The translations under genes were made by a program, and so were the position numbers. From CAWEHT01 sp963808455 (GTDB taxonomy: Bacteria > Chloroflexota > Anaerolineae > CG2-30-64-16), in assembly GCA_963808455.1 (NCBI GenBank), contig CAWEHT010000143.1, positions 1-64,000 of the forward strand: DNA of 64,000 nt. The letters are read 5' to 3'. Shown here in pieces: positions 55,192-64,000 of this stretch. Under the pieces are notes generated by a model. The model ran no database searches. It was not told the origin of the DNA and saw only the letters and a program-made list of their open reading frames with translations. Each line of letters starts with the position of its first letter. Positions within the stretch are counted from its first letter, which is position 1.

Positions 55192-56234
55192 CGGCGTGCC
55201 TCCAGTTGTTCGGCGAGGAGGCGTGCCGCGGCCCAGCTCGGCGCGGCCGCGGCGACCGCGGGGTCCCGGCGCGCGCCGCGCCTCCGGATGGGACAAACCC
55301 CAGGCGCCTGGCCGCCTCCTCGGCCAGGCTGGCGCCCATCCCCACGGCGATGATCGGGAAATCCGGGCGCCTGCCCAGCCGTGAAAGCACCTGGAGCAAG
55401 CCCCGGCCGATCTGCGCCGATTTGCTGCCGCGGACAAAGGCGGCGATCGCGTCGATCTGGATGTCGCCAAGCTGTTCGGCATCGGCACAGACCAGGCGTG
55501 CCAGCCGGCGGCGCGCCGCCGGAACCGTGGCAGGGCGCCCATCGGGGGTCGGGCAGGTGTAATCTTCCGGCGCCAGCTCCCCGAGCACGAGATGCACGTC
55601 GCCGCTGATCGCAAAGTACTCCGATGAGACGGGGCACATCCGGCCACTTACCGGCACGGCCCGCACGATGGCTGCCAGATGGGTGCGCAACATGCCGGTA
55701 TAGACCAGCTCGCCGGCCTGCAGCCGGGCCAGGTCCGTCCGGCCCTCGGCGGCCACCCGTCCGCCCAGGATAGGTATGATGTCGGTGGTCGTGCTTCCCA
55801 CGTCGAGGAGCAGGCAGTCGGGGCAAGCGCGAGCGGCCCACAGCGCGCTGGCCAGCCAGTTGGCAGCGGCGAAGTCCAGCGGATGGGAACACGCCCTCGG
55901 CCAGGGGCGAGAACTCGCCCGACAGGCTCAGGGTATAAGCCGGGCAACCCGGAAAGGCGCTCTCGAAGCTGTCCAGCACGAAGGTCACCCCCTCGCGCTT
56001 CGTGGCAAAGACGTCAGACAGCTCCGCGGTCATAGTCAGCGCCATGGCGTCAGGAAAACCGCCGGCCAGCCGGGCCAGGGCGGCCTGCAGCACCTGCGGC
56101 AGGCGTTCTCTGGCATGCCGAATCTCGAAAGGCAGGCTCACCACGCGGGGGGCGCCCGGATCGCGGATCGCGTCGTCGATCCGGGTAGCCTTGACATTCG
56201 CCCCACCGACATCCCAGCCTATCACGGTTGCCAT
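55188..56234 (-). CDS. mfnF: MfnF/H4MPT-linked C1 pathway protein, hydantoinase-like fold (frameshifted)
   Basis: About 348 residues. It begins MATVIGWDVGGANVKATRID and has MTAELSDVFATKREGV, LLLDVGSTTTDIIPILGG, RTDLARLQAGELVYTGMLRT and SEYFAISGDVHLVLG. The family (hydantoinase-A-like) includes MfnF, which joins the furan diphosphate to glutamyl-tyramine in methanofuran synthesis. Indels occur near 55890 and 55270 here and at other places in the mirrored copy. It overlaps mfnD by 13 bases and mfnE by 4. Confidence 0.85.
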   Translation of the reverse strand: MATVIGWDVGGANVKATRIDDAIRDPGAPRVVSLPFEIRHARERLPQVLQAALARLAGGFPDAMALTMTAELSDVFATKREGVTFVLDSFESAFPGCPAYTLSLSGEFSPLAEGVFPSAGLRRCQLAGQRAVGRSRLPRLPAPRRGKHDHRHHTYPGRTGGRRGPDGPGPAAGRRAGLYRHVAHPSGSHRAGRAGKWPDVPRLIGVLCDQRRRASRARGAGAGRLHLPDPRWAPCHGSGGAPPAGTPGLCRCRTAWRHPDRRDRRLCPRQQIGADRPGLAPGAFTAGQAPGFPDHRRGDGRQPGRGGGQAPGVCPIRRRGARRDPAVAAAAPSWAAARLLAEQLEARR

Positions 56235-57278
56235 AGCGCCTCCCCTAGCCCGCCCGGCCGATCCTTGCCAAAGCTGGCCTGCCCGGCCAGGGCGACCGAG
56301 GCCGGCAAGACGCCCTGCGTGCAGGCTTCCCACATGGCGCGGGCCAGGTTGATGCCGGCGACGCGCCGCAAGCCAATGTAGGCTGTCGTCAGGCGCGGGT
56401 TGAGCTCGACGGCCCAGGCCCGGCTGTCGTCCAGCACCAGATCGACGCCCACATACCCTTGCAGCCCGGGTATGGCGCCTGCCGCCGCCACGGCCACGGC
56501 CAGCGCCTCGTCATGCAAGGGATGCGCCAGCGGCACGGTGCCCCCGCGATAGCTGAACGGGCGGCCTACCCGGATATCCTGGCCGTTGAGGCTCAGAGGC
56601 AGGACGCGCTCGCCCGCAACCAGGAGCGAAACGCTGGCGGGCTTGCCGGGCAAATAGCGCTGGAGTAGAATCCGTGGCCGGGGCTCGATGAGATCGGTCG
56701 ATGCGAGCGCCAGCGCCAGCTCACGATCGTCGCGGGCCAACGAGATGCCCTCGCAGCCGACGCCGTCGAACGGGCTTCACCACCAGCGGGTAGCCCAGGC
56801 CCAGTTTGGCGGGCCTCGCCGGGCCTGGATCGGCCAGGCAGGTAAGCGGCGTTGGCACCCCGGCGGCCTGCCAACGCTGATAGCAAGCCCATTTGTCGCC
56901 CGCCAGCTGCACGGCCGCCGGGGCACTGCCAATCAGGCAGGCACCGGCCTCCAGCACCCACCGGTTGAGTTCGGCCAGGAGGCCGGCGGTCTCCGGCGCG
57001 ATGACCAGCGCGGCGTCGCAACGGGCCAATGCGGCCCGGAAGGCCGGAGCATGCCCGCCGGGCGCGACCCGGATGATGTGCTCTGCCGGCAGATCCAGGT
57101 CAGCCAGGCGCCAGTCGAGGGTGCTGAGGGTACGAACGCCACCCCAGCGCGCGGAGTCGGCCAGGACCGCCTGCAGCATGGCAGCCCCTTCGGCCGCCAG
57201 CTCGCCTGGCAGCTCGCGCGAGCTCAGGCCGCCGCCCGTGACATACTCGTGAACGAACAACCAAGGAAGTGCACCCAT
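56222..57278 (-). CDS. mfnD: MfnD-like ATP-grasp ligase (frameshifted)
   Basis: About 350 residues. It has WLFVHEYVTGGGLSSREL, YPLVVKPVHGVGCEGISLA (joined across a shift near 56765), LQRYLPGKPASVSLLV and VGVDLVLDDSRAWAVELNPR. The family includes tyramine-L-glutamate ligase, which starts the methanofuran side chain. ATG 57278 is back-to-back with the HisA-like start: both codons share the sequence CATG at 57276-57279. It is the first gene of the mfnD-mfnF-mfnE operon. Confidence 0.8.
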
Positions 57279-57631
57279 GCGTATCATTCCGGTTATGGAC
57301 CTGCTGGGCGAGAAAGCCGTGCACGCCGTCAGAGGCGAGCGATCACATTATCTGCCGATCACGAACCGGCTGACAGCCAACGGCGATCCGTTCGCCCTGG
57401 CCCGGGCCTACCGCGAGCAATTTGGGCTGGCTGAGCTCTACGTTGCCGATCTCGATGCCATCCAGAGGCGCGGCAGCCACGCCGGACTCATCGCCCGCCT
57501 GGCCGAGGAGTCAGGGCTGGCGCTGATGGTCGATGCCGGGGCTGCCGACGCCGAGCAAGCCCGGCAGGTCCTGGCACTGGGCGCCCGGAAGGTCATCTTC
57601 GGGGCGGAGACGGCTCCGGACTGGGACGCGG
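57277..57631 (+). CDS. HisA-like TIM-barrel protein, cut at the foldback
   Basis: 118 residues are visible before the mirror point: MRIIPVMDLLGEKAVHAVRG, LAELYVADLDAIQRRGSH, LMVDAGAADAEQA and KVIFGAETAPDWD. HisA-like proteins of about 240 residues are usual in bacterial H4MPT clusters. The second half of the barrel is missing because the sequence turns back on itself. AAGGAAG precedes ATG 57277 by 8 nt. Confidence 0.8.
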
Positions 57632-57646
57632 CTCGCACCCTGGCGA
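57632..57646. other. 15-nt loop of the foldback
   Basis: CTCGCACCCTGGCGA separates GACTGGGACGCGG (left) from CCGCGTCCCAGTC (right). The loop is too short for a stable genomic palindrome of this size. Confidence 0.9.
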
Positions 57647-58001
57647 CCGCGTCCCAGTCCGGAGCCGTCTCCGCCCCGAAGATGACCTTCCGGGCGCCCA
57701 GTGCCAGGACCTGCCGGGCTTGCTCGGCGTCGGCAGCCCCGGCATCGACCATCAGCGCCAGCCCTGACTCCTCGGCCAGGCGGGCGATGAGTCCGGCGTG
57801 GCTGCCGCGCCTCTGGATGGCATCGAGATCGGCAACGTAGAGCTCAGCCAGCCCAAATTGCTCGCGGTAGGCCCGGGCCAGGGCGAACGGATCGCCGTTG
57901 GCTGTCAGCCGGTTCGTGATCGGCAGATAATGTGATCGCTCGCCTCTGACGGCGTGCACGGCTTTCTCGCCCAGCAGGTCCATAACCGGAATGATACGCA
58001 T
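57647..58001 (-). CDS. HisA-like protein, mirrored truncated copy
   Basis: Same 118 residues as 57277-57631 and cut at the same Asp codon. It is identical up to ETAPDWDA. Confidence 0.8.
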
Positions 58002-59056
58002 GGGTGCACTTCCTTGGTTGTTCGTTCACGAGTATGTCACGGGCGGCGGCCTGAGCTCGCGCGAGCTGCCAGGCGAGCTGGCGGCCGAAGGGGCTGCCAT
58101 GCTGCAGGCGGTCCTGGCCGACTGCGCGCGCTGGGGTGGCGTTCGTACCCTCAGCACCCTCGACTGGCGCCTGGCTGACCTGGATTTGCCGGCAGAGCAC
58201 ATCATCCGGGTCGCGCCCGGCGGGCATGCTCCGGCCTTCCGGGCCGCATTGGCCCGTTGCGACGCCGCGCTGGTCATCGCGCCGGAGACCGCCGGCCTCC
58301 TGGCCGAACTCAACCGGTGGGTGCTGGAGGCCGGTGCCTGCCTGATTGGCAGTGCCCCGGCGGCCGTGCAGCTGGCGGGCGACAAATGGGCTTGCTATCA
58401 GCGTTGGCAGGCCGCCGGGGTGCCAACGCCGCTTACCTGCCTGGCCGATCCAGGCCCGGCGAGGCCCGCCAAACTGGGCCTGGGCTACCCGCTGGTGGTG
58501 AAGCCCGTCCACGGCGTCGGCTGCGAGGGCATCTCGTTGGCCCGCGACGATCGTGGAGCTGGCGCTGGCGCTCGCATCGACCGATCTCATCGAGCCCCGG
58601 CCACGGATTCTACTCCAGCGCTATTTGCCCGGCAAGCCCGCCAGCGTTTCGCTCCTGGTTGCGGGCGAGCGCGTCCTGCCTCTGAGCCTCAACGGCCAGG
58701 ATATCCGGGTAGGCCGCCCGTTCAGCTATCGCGGGGGCACCGTGCCGCTGGCGCATCCCTTGCATGACGAGGCGCTGGCCGTGGCCGTGGCGGCGGCAGG
58801 CGCCATACCCGGGCTGCAAGGGTATGTGGGCGTCGATCTGGTGCTGGACGACAGCCGGGCCTGGGCCGTCGAGCTCAACCCGCGCCTGACGACAGCCTAC
58901 ATTGGCTTGCGGCGCGTCGCCGGCATCAACCTGGCCCGCGCCATGTGGGAAGCCTGCACGCAGGGCGTCTTGCCGGCCTCGGTCGCCCTGGCCGGGCAGG
59001 CCAGCTTTGGCAAGGATCGGCCGGGCGGGCTAGGGGAGGCGCTATGGCAACCGTGA
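58000..59056 (+). CDS. mfnD: mfnD, mirrored copy (frameshifted)
   Basis: Same gene as 56222-57278. Here KPVHGVGCEGISLARDD is read correctly and the break lies near 58553, where DREL has been altered. Together the two arms give an uninterrupted ATP-grasp protein ending GLGEALWQP. Confidence 0.8.
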
Positions 59057-60087
59057 TAGGCTGGGATGTCGGTGGGGCGAATGTCAAGGCTACCCGGATC
59101 GACGACGCGATCCGCGATCCGGGCGCCCCCCGCGTGGTGAGCCTGCCTTTCGAGAATCTGGCATGCCAGAGACGCCTGCCGCAGGTGCTGCAGGCCGCCC
59201 TGGCCCGGCTGGCCGGCGGTTTTCCTGACGCCATGGCGCTGACTATGACCGCGGAGCTGTCTGACGTCTTTGCCACGAAGCGCGAGGGGGTGACCTTCGT
59301 GCTGGACAGCTTCGAGAGCGCCTTTCCGGGTTGCCCGGCTTATACCCTGAGCCTGTCGGGCGAGTTCTCGCCCCTGGCCGAGGCGCGTTCCCATCCGCTG
59401 GACTTCGCCGCTGCCAACTGGCTGGCCGAGCGCGCTGTGGGCCGCTCGCTTGCCCCGACTGCCTGCTCCTCGACGTGGGAAGCACGACCACCGACATCAT
59501 ACCTATCCTGGGCGGACGGGTGGCCGCCGAGGGCCGGACGGACCTGGCCCGGCTGCAGGCCGGCGAGCTGGTCTATACCGGCATGTTGCGCACCCATCTG
59601 GCAGCCATCGTGCGGGCCGTGCCGGTAAGTGGCCGGATGTGCCCCGTCTCATCGGAGTACTTTGCGATCAGCGGCGACGTGCATCTCGTGCTCGGGGAGC
59701 TGGCGCCGGAAGATTACACCTGCCCGACCCCCGATGGGCGCCCTGCCACGGTTCCGGCGGCGCGCCGCCGGCTGGCACGCCTGGTCTGTGCCGATGCCGA
59801 ACAGCTTGGCGACATCCAGATCGACGCGATCGCCGCCTTTGTCCGCGAGCAGCAAATCGCGCAGATCGGCCGGGGCTTGCTCCAGGTGCTTTCACGGCTG
59901 GGCAGGCGCCCGGATCTCCCGATCATCGCCGTGGGGATGGGCGCCAGCCTGGCCGAGGAGGCGGCCAGGCGCCTGGGGTTTGTCCCATCCGGAGGCGCGG
60001 CGCGCTCGGGACCCCGCGGTCGCCGCGGCCGCGCCGAGCTGGGCCGCGGCACGCCTCCTCGCCGAACAACTGGAGGCACGCCGATGA
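59044..60087 (+). CDS. mfnF: mfnF, mirrored copy (frameshifted)
   Basis: Same gene as 55188-56234. This copy reads FSPLAEARSHPLDFAAANW, which is lost in the left arm, but is broken near 59440 and again near 59995. The C-terminus SWAAARLLAEQLEARR ends in TGA overlapping the mfnE ATG. Confidence 0.82.
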
Positions 60088-60754
60088 ACGGGTTCGACGC
60101 GGTGCTCAAGGTTGGAGGCAGCCTCAGTCGCGGCCCGGACCTGGAGCACCTGGGCCAGGCGCTCGGCCAGCTGGGCCGGCATTATCGCCTCCTCCTCGTG
60201 CCGGGCGGGGGCCAGTTCGCCGATGTGGTGCGCTATCAGTACCGGCGCTATCGCCTGAGCGAGACTGCGGCCCATCGCATGGCGTTGCTGGCCATGGACC
60301 AATATGGCTGTCTCCTCGCGGAATTGATCCCGGGCAGTTCCGCGGTGCAGGACCTCTGGTCTGCCCGCCGGATCGCGGACGATGGGCGCCTTCCCATCCT
60401 CTTGCCGGCCGCGTGGTGCTGCAGGCCGACCCGCTGCCTAATTCCTGGGATGTCACCTCCGATAGCCTGGCCGCGTGGATCGCCGGGCTCGCGGGCGCAG
60501 CGTGCCTCGTGCTCCTGAAAGACGTCGATGGCCTGTACCCGGCAGATCCACGGCCGGGCCAGCCCGCCGAGCCATGCCAGGAACTCGACGTCGCAGACCT
60601 CGTCCGCCAGCCGGGCGGCGTTGACGACTATCTTGCAGTGGTCCTGATGGGGCTGGAACTGGAGACCTGGGCCATCAACGGCCAGCACCCCGAGCGCCTG
60701 GCGGAACTTCTGGCGACCGGGCGCACGCTGGGCACGTGCATCCGGAAGCATTGA
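60084..60754 (+). CDS. mfnE: mfnE, mirrored copy (frameshifted)
   Basis: Same gene as 54520-55191. One base is missing near 60413 (GCCGCGTGGTG against GCCGCGCTGGTG in the left arm), while the 3' part, LYPADPRPGQP to GTCIRKH, is correct here and broken on the left. Confidence 0.82.
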
Positions 60755-60931
60755 GCCGTTTGCGGGCCGGCAGGAAGTGAGCCCGGCCGTATTCAGGCCC
60801 GATGGAGAGTTGGGAGACCAGATCGCCGGCCGATTCGGGCACCATTGCCGTGGGATGTGCGCTGGCCTGAACCTGGGGCGCGCCCAGAGCGCGGCGGTTC
60901 AGCGCTCAGAAGGCGCCGGGAAGCTTCCGGA

Positions 60932-61651
60932 TCAAGGTTGCGCCAGAGGCGTGGCCAGCATCGCGTGCAGCCGGCGCACCCGCCCGGCGTCCAGCGGGCC
61001 GGCCCGCTGCCCATCCCGGCAAGCAGCCGACCGAATGCCGGCAACGTCTGCTCCCAGGTCGCGGAGCACGAGGAGATCCGCTTCTTGGAGGGCGCCGGCC
61101 AGGGCGAAGAGCAGGCCGGCCGCGTGGGCCTGTTGTGCCAGGGCCCGCAGCGCTTCCGGGGCCAGGAAGTCCAGTAGGCGATGGCCATCCTTGATCGCTG
61201 TGTCGATAAGGCAGCCGGCCGCGCCCGCCCGCTCGGCGATCCGAGGCAGCAACCGCGGGTCGAGCGTCCCGGTGCGGTCGGCGTCGGCGTAGGCCGCTGC
61301 GATCAACGCGCAGCGCGGCGCCTCTCGCAAGGCGGCGCCAACCTCGCGGAAGAGGGACTCCGCCTCGCCCGCGGTCCGCGGACCCCACAGCCCGACCTTG
61401 ACGTAGTCGGCCCCGCAGGATGCCGCACCCAGGGCCGCCAGCGCGGCCGTGCCAGGCAGGTTTGGCATGTCGCCGATCGCAACGCTGACCGCCTGGGGCC
61501 GCGGCGCCAGGCGCCGGACCTGCCGGATCAGGCCGGGCGCAGGCGCGCCCAGCGAGCCTTCGCCGGGGTTCTTGATGTCCAGGATATCGGCGCCTCCGGC
61601 CAGGGCCGCCTCGACTTCCCCGGCGTTCACCACACTGATCAGCAGCTGCAT
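60932..61651 (-). CDS. mfnB: mfnB, mirrored copy (intact reading frame)
   Basis: 239 residues, open throughout, and the better version of the gene. It has MQLLISVVNAGEVEAALAGG, DIKNPGEGSLGAP, GPRTAGEAESLFREVGAAL, AAAYADADRTGTLDPRLL and IDTAIKDGHRLLDFLAP; the Lys of TAIKDG and the Lys of DIKNP are expected active-site residues of the family. Confidence 0.9.
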   Translation of the reverse strand: MQLLISVVNAGEVEAALAGGADILDIKNPGEGSLGAPAPGLIRQVRRLAPRPQAVSVAIGDMPNLPGTAALAALGAASCGADYVKVGLWGPRTAGEAESLFREVGAALREAPRCALIAAAYADADRTGTLDPRLLPRIAERAGAAGCLIDTAIKDGHRLLDFLAPEALRALAQQAHAAGLLFALAGALQEADLLVLRDLGADVAGIRSAACRDGQRAGPLDAGRVRRLHAMLATPLAQP

Positions 61652-61663
61652 CGCGGGCCTCCG

Positions 61664-61701
61664 TTGACACCGATTTTAATTCGTGCTACATTGCATGTCA
61701 A
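61664..61701. promoter_or_regulatory. mirrored copy of the divergent promoters
   Basis: TTGACA (61664-61669)-N17-TACATT (61687-61692) on + and TTGACA (61701-61696)-N17-TAAAAT (61678-61673) on -, identical to 53576-53613 in reverse. Confidence 0.85.
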
Positions 61702-61722
61702 TTTATCGCGGAGATCAGGCCA

Positions 61723-62757
61723 ATGATGGAATGTTCGCCGGATGAGGTGATCGAAAGCCACTACATAGAGACTCTGGAGGGGTTGTTCTTCGCCGTCAAG
61801 GGCCTGGTCCATCCTCCCGAGCGCTACTTGGGGTGCCTGCGCTACGCGCCCGACCCGGCCGGCGAACGGCAAAAGGACGGCCTGCGCTACCGGCGGCTGT
61901 ATCACTTTGCGGAGCAGGAGGATTGGCTGCGGGCTCATGCCCCGCACTGCCTTGCCTTCGAGCCGAGCTGTCAGGCTGTCCTGCAGAGCGTGCGGCGTGG
62001 GGATGTGGCCCGGATCTACGATCCTCGCCGGCGCCTGCAGGAACTGCGTACCGGCCCGCTGCTCTATCCCGTGATACGTGACAGCGTCGCTTTCGCCGGC
62101 CTGCTTCGGCAGGCTGCCGGCGTGCCGTGGAGCGCGCTTGGCGTTTCGGGTTCCCTCTTGATCGGCCTGCACACGCCGGCCTCCGACCTGGACGTAACCG
62201 TCTACGGCAGAGAGGACGGCCGGGCGGTGCAGCGCGCGCTCCATCGCGCGCTGGACGCCGGCACCTACCCCGAGTTGCGCCGTCTCGATCCGTCGGGCCA
62301 GCGGATGCTGTACGCGGAACGCGTTGCCGATACGCACATGGCCTTCGAAGATTTCATCGGCGTCGAGCGGGACAAGATCAACCAGGGAGAGTTCGGTGGC
62401 CGCCCGTACTTCCTCCGTTTTGTGCTACGGCCCCAGGATCTGGGCGAGCGCTATGGGGATCGGTGCTACGAACCGGCGGGGCACGCTGTGATCCGGGCCA
62501 CCGTGCTGGATGCCAGGGAAGCCGTCTTCACGCCGTGCCGCTATCCTGTGGGAGACGTCACTTTTCTCGACGGCGCGCCGGCCCCCCATCTGCGAGAGAT
62601 CGTTTCCTATCGAGGGCGCTTCTGTGAGCAAGCCCAGGAGGGCCAGTTGGTGCGAGCGAGTGGTCTCCTGGAGAAAGTCGAGTCGCGCTCTGCCGGCACC
62701 TGGCACCGGCTGCTGCTCGGCAACGCTGCTGATGACACGATGCTGCCGTGGAGGTGA
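61723..62757 (+). CDS. nucleotidyltransferase-fold paralog 2, mirrored copy (intact)
   Basis: 344 residues, open throughout, giving the correct form of the gene at 52519-53553. Gly-Ser and the Asp-x-Asp pair lie in GVSGSLLIGLHTPASDLDV near residue 142. An N-terminal region with LEGLFFAVKGLVHPPERYLG parallels LLFCVVDYLHPPGKYTAYLK of paralog 1, so the homology extends over the whole protein. The C-terminal part LLEKVESRSAGTWHRLLLG parallels KLERIDGGPAHRLVIGSS. Confidence 0.75.
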   Translation: MMECSPDEVIESHYIETLEGLFFAVKGLVHPPERYLGCLRYAPDPAGERQKDGLRYRRLYHFAEQEDWLRAHAPHCLAFEPSCQAVLQSVRRGDVARIYDPRRRLQELRTGPLLYPVIRDSVAFAGLLRQAAGVPWSALGVSGSLLIGLHTPASDLDVTVYGREDGRAVQRALHRALDAGTYPELRRLDPSGQRMLYAERVADTHMAFEDFIGVERDKINQGEFGGRPYFLRFVLRPQDLGERYGDRCYEPAGHAVIRATVLDAREAVFTPCRYPVGDVTFLDGAPAPHLREIVSYRGRFCEQAQEGQLVRASGLLEKVESRSAGTWHRLLLGNAADDTMLPWR

Positions 62758-62760
62758 AGC

Positions 62761-63287
62761 GTGGCCGAGCGTAGGATAGCCTGGGCGGTCACCGGAGCCG
62801 GGCATTTTCTGTCGGCGTGCGCCGCGCACGTGCTGACTTATCCACAGGTAGACATCTACCTGTCCCGAGCTGCCGAAGAGGTGGTCCGCATGTACCGGCT
62901 ACAAGAATTCCTGCGGGTCGGCGGAGCGCGGGTGCGGCGCGAGACTACGGCCAGTTCGCCGGCTGTGGCCGGCTTTGCGCACGGCATGTACAGCGTGCTG
63001 CTGGTCGCTCCGGCCACGTCCAACTCCGTCGCCAAATTCGTCCACGGCATCTCCGACTCGCTCGTATCGAATCTGTTCGCCCAGGCAGGCAAGTCGCGCG
63101 TGCCCATCGTCGTGCTGCCCACAGAATCTCGCTCCCGAGATGGATTCTACCGGCCCCCACGGCGATATCATCAAGGTCTACCCGAGGCCCATCGATCGGA
63201 ACAGTGCGAAGCTCTGCAAGTTTTCCCGGCGTTAAAGTTGTCAGCAATGTTGAGGAGATGGCTCAATGCCTCGCTTCCTGTTTGTGA
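62761..63287 (+). CDS. AfpA/DmrX-type flavoprotein, mirrored copy (frameshifted)
   Basis: Same gene as 51985-52515. The segment FAQAGKSRVPIVVLPTE is correct here, but the following CCCACAGAATCTCGC carries the same apparent extra base as the left arm, after which the expected LAPEMDSTGPHGDIIKVYP is out of frame. Confidence 0.78.
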
Positions 63288-64000
63288 CGGGCAAGCTGGC
63301 CGCCGAAGCGCTGGCCGCCACGCTCACCCGGATGGCGCCCGATTTCTCCTACGAGGTGGCCGTGATGCCCATCTGGGTCGCGGCGCTCATGGACACGCGG
63401 TTCATTGCGAAATATAGAGATCCCCGTCAGTGCGAGGCGGTCATGATCCCCGGCCTGTGCCAGGGCGATACCACGCAGATCGCCGACAGCCTCGGCCTGC
63501 CCGTCCAGAAAGGGCCGAAAGATCTCAAAGACCTGCCCGCGGTCTTCGGCCAGAAGCGGCAGCTAGACGGCTACGGCGAGATCTCGCCAAGATCCTGGCC
63601 GAGATCGTGGACGCCCACAAGATGCCGCTCGACCTGGTCCTGGCCCAGGCCGAATAGTTTCGCGAGAGCGGTGCCGACATCGTCGACCTCGGCTGCCCGG
63701 TCCACGGCAACTATCCGCGGCTCGGCGAGGCTGTGGCCGCTCTCAAGAACGGCGGCTACACGGTCAGCCTCGATACTTTCAACAGCGCCGACATCCTGGA
63801 GGCCGACCACCGCGGGCATCGACCTGCTCCTCAGCGTCAATTCGACCAACCTGGAGCTCGCGCGGGACCTGCATTGCCCGCGTCGTGGTCATCCCCGACT
63901 TCGACCAGGGGCTCGAATCGTTGGAACGCAACATGGCGCAGCTCGAGGCTGGCATGTGCCGTTCATTGCCGACCCCATCCTGAACCCCATCAGCTTCGGC
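63266..64000 (+). CDS. DHPS-like protein, mirrored copy (partial, frameshifted)
   Basis: 5' part of the gene at 50694-52006; it runs off the window. It has KGPKDLKDLPAV correct, but shows new indels near 63585, 63810 and 63880 and a TAG at 63655-63657 where the left arm has TAC. Confidence 0.75.
   Translation, partial: MPRFLFVTGKLAAEALAATLTRMAPDFSYEVAVMPIWVAALMDTRFIAKYRDPRQCEAVMIPGLCQGDTTQIADSLGLPVQKGPKDLKDLPAVFGQKRQLDGYGEISPRSWPRSWTPTRCRSTWSWPRPNSFARAVPTSSTSAARSTATIRGSARLWPLSRTAATRSASILSTAPTSWRPTTAGIDLLLSVNSTNLELARDLHCPRRGHPRLRPGARIVGTQHGAARGWHVPFIADPILNPISFG

Larger units (their letters stand above)
51270..57631 (+). repeat. left arm of a 12.7-kb inverted repeat
   Basis: Base x in this arm pairs with about 115278 minus x in the right arm (for example 57278 with 58000, and 56234 with 59044). 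The match runs from the fold at 57631 back to 51270, which pairs with the last base of the window. The arms differ by scattered substitutions and single-base indels only. Confidence 0.97.
57647..64000 (-). repeat. right arm of the inverted repeat, probably artefactual
   Basis: Reverse complement of 51270-57631, reaching the window end. All genes in it are second readings of genes already listed. It is useful for error correction, because many of its indels are at different places from those of the left arm. Confidence 0.97.

Noticed and set aside
57647..64000. A second genomic copy of the methanofuran/H4MPT cluster
   Set aside because: The mirrored arm starts within a gene, has a 15-nt loop and differs only by error-like changes, so a foldback is far more likely than a duplication.

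Overview
The window looks like a bacterial, GC-rich long-read contig, most plausibly from an uncultured Chloroflexota (Anaerolineae/Caldilineae-like). The lineage is an inference. It rests on the substrate-binding lipoprotein with a Pro/Ala/Thr repeat linker after its lipobox, the crowd of URO-D-family genes next to a sugar ABC transporter, and a tetrahydromethanopterin (H4MPT)/methanofuran C1 pathway in an otherwise bacterial setting. Many genes are split by single-base insertions or deletions that can be seen when neighbouring frames are joined. These look like uncorrected sequencing errors, so most 'broken' genes here are probably intact in the organism.

Layout. (1) 3-2624: an IS21-family element (istA, istB, multiple terminal repeats). 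(2) 2751-30574, all on +: a catabolic region. It opens with a strong promoter carrying a GntR/FadR-type operator (repeated in front of the GntR gene at 20782). It then encodes an RraA-like protein, an Ldh_2-type dehydrogenase, an SDR, a sugar ABC transporter, a RhaM-like mutarotase, five URO-D-family proteins, several TIM-barrel isomerases and an amidohydrolase. After these come IolN-like hydrolase, IolO-like epimerase, a hydroxyacid dehydrogenase, GntR, a zinc alcohol dehydrogenase, UxaE-like epimerase, fructuronate reductase-like SDR, a LarA-like racemase, a transaldolase remnant and a transketolase. Read together, these fit a Thermotoga-like route: inositol -> 5-keto-L-gluconate -> D-tagaturonate -> D-fructuronate -> D-mannonate (-> D-gluconate). 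(3) 30575-32003: gene-poor, with an orphan promoter/hairpin and iterated 30-bp-spaced repeats. (4) 32004-44773, all on -: a tightly overlapping C1 operon encoding methylene-H4MPT dehydrogenase, a DUF1464 protein, ATP-grasp, FwdD, FwdB, FwdA, Ftr, FwdC, Mch, RimK, CitG-like, FdhD and FwdE-like. FwdB keeps four Fe-S cysteines and the metal-ligand cysteine, so this looks like a redox-active formylmethanofuran dehydrogenase rather than the hydrolytic Fhc of aerobic methylotrophs. (5) 44838-47907: a second mch gene on +, then a DUF2193-like protein and a thiol-less glutaredoxin-like protein on -. (6) 48124-53553 on -: H4MPT-cofactor genes (beta-RFAP synthase, DUF447, two nucleotidyltransferase-like paralogs, DHPS-like protein, AfpA/DmrX-like flavoprotein). 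(7) 53625-57631: methanofuran biosynthesis (MfnB; MfnD-MfnF-MfnE) and a HisA-like gene.

At 57632-57646 the sequence folds back. From 57647 to the end of the window it is a near-identical reverse complement of 57631 back to 51270. The HisA-like gene is cut at the same codon on both sides and the loop is only 15 nt. This is most likely an assembly or library foldback, not a genomic duplication. The two arms carry different private errors, so combining them restores genes that are broken in each. Genes to the right of 57646 should not be counted as extra copies.

A speculative reading that joins regions 2 and 4-7 is growth on O-methylated polyols such as methyl-inositols: the ring would enter the keto-gluconate/uronate route and the methyl carbon the H4MPT/methanofuran pathway. 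No corrinoid protein, Fae or methylene-H4MPT reductase is visible here, so this link is unproven.
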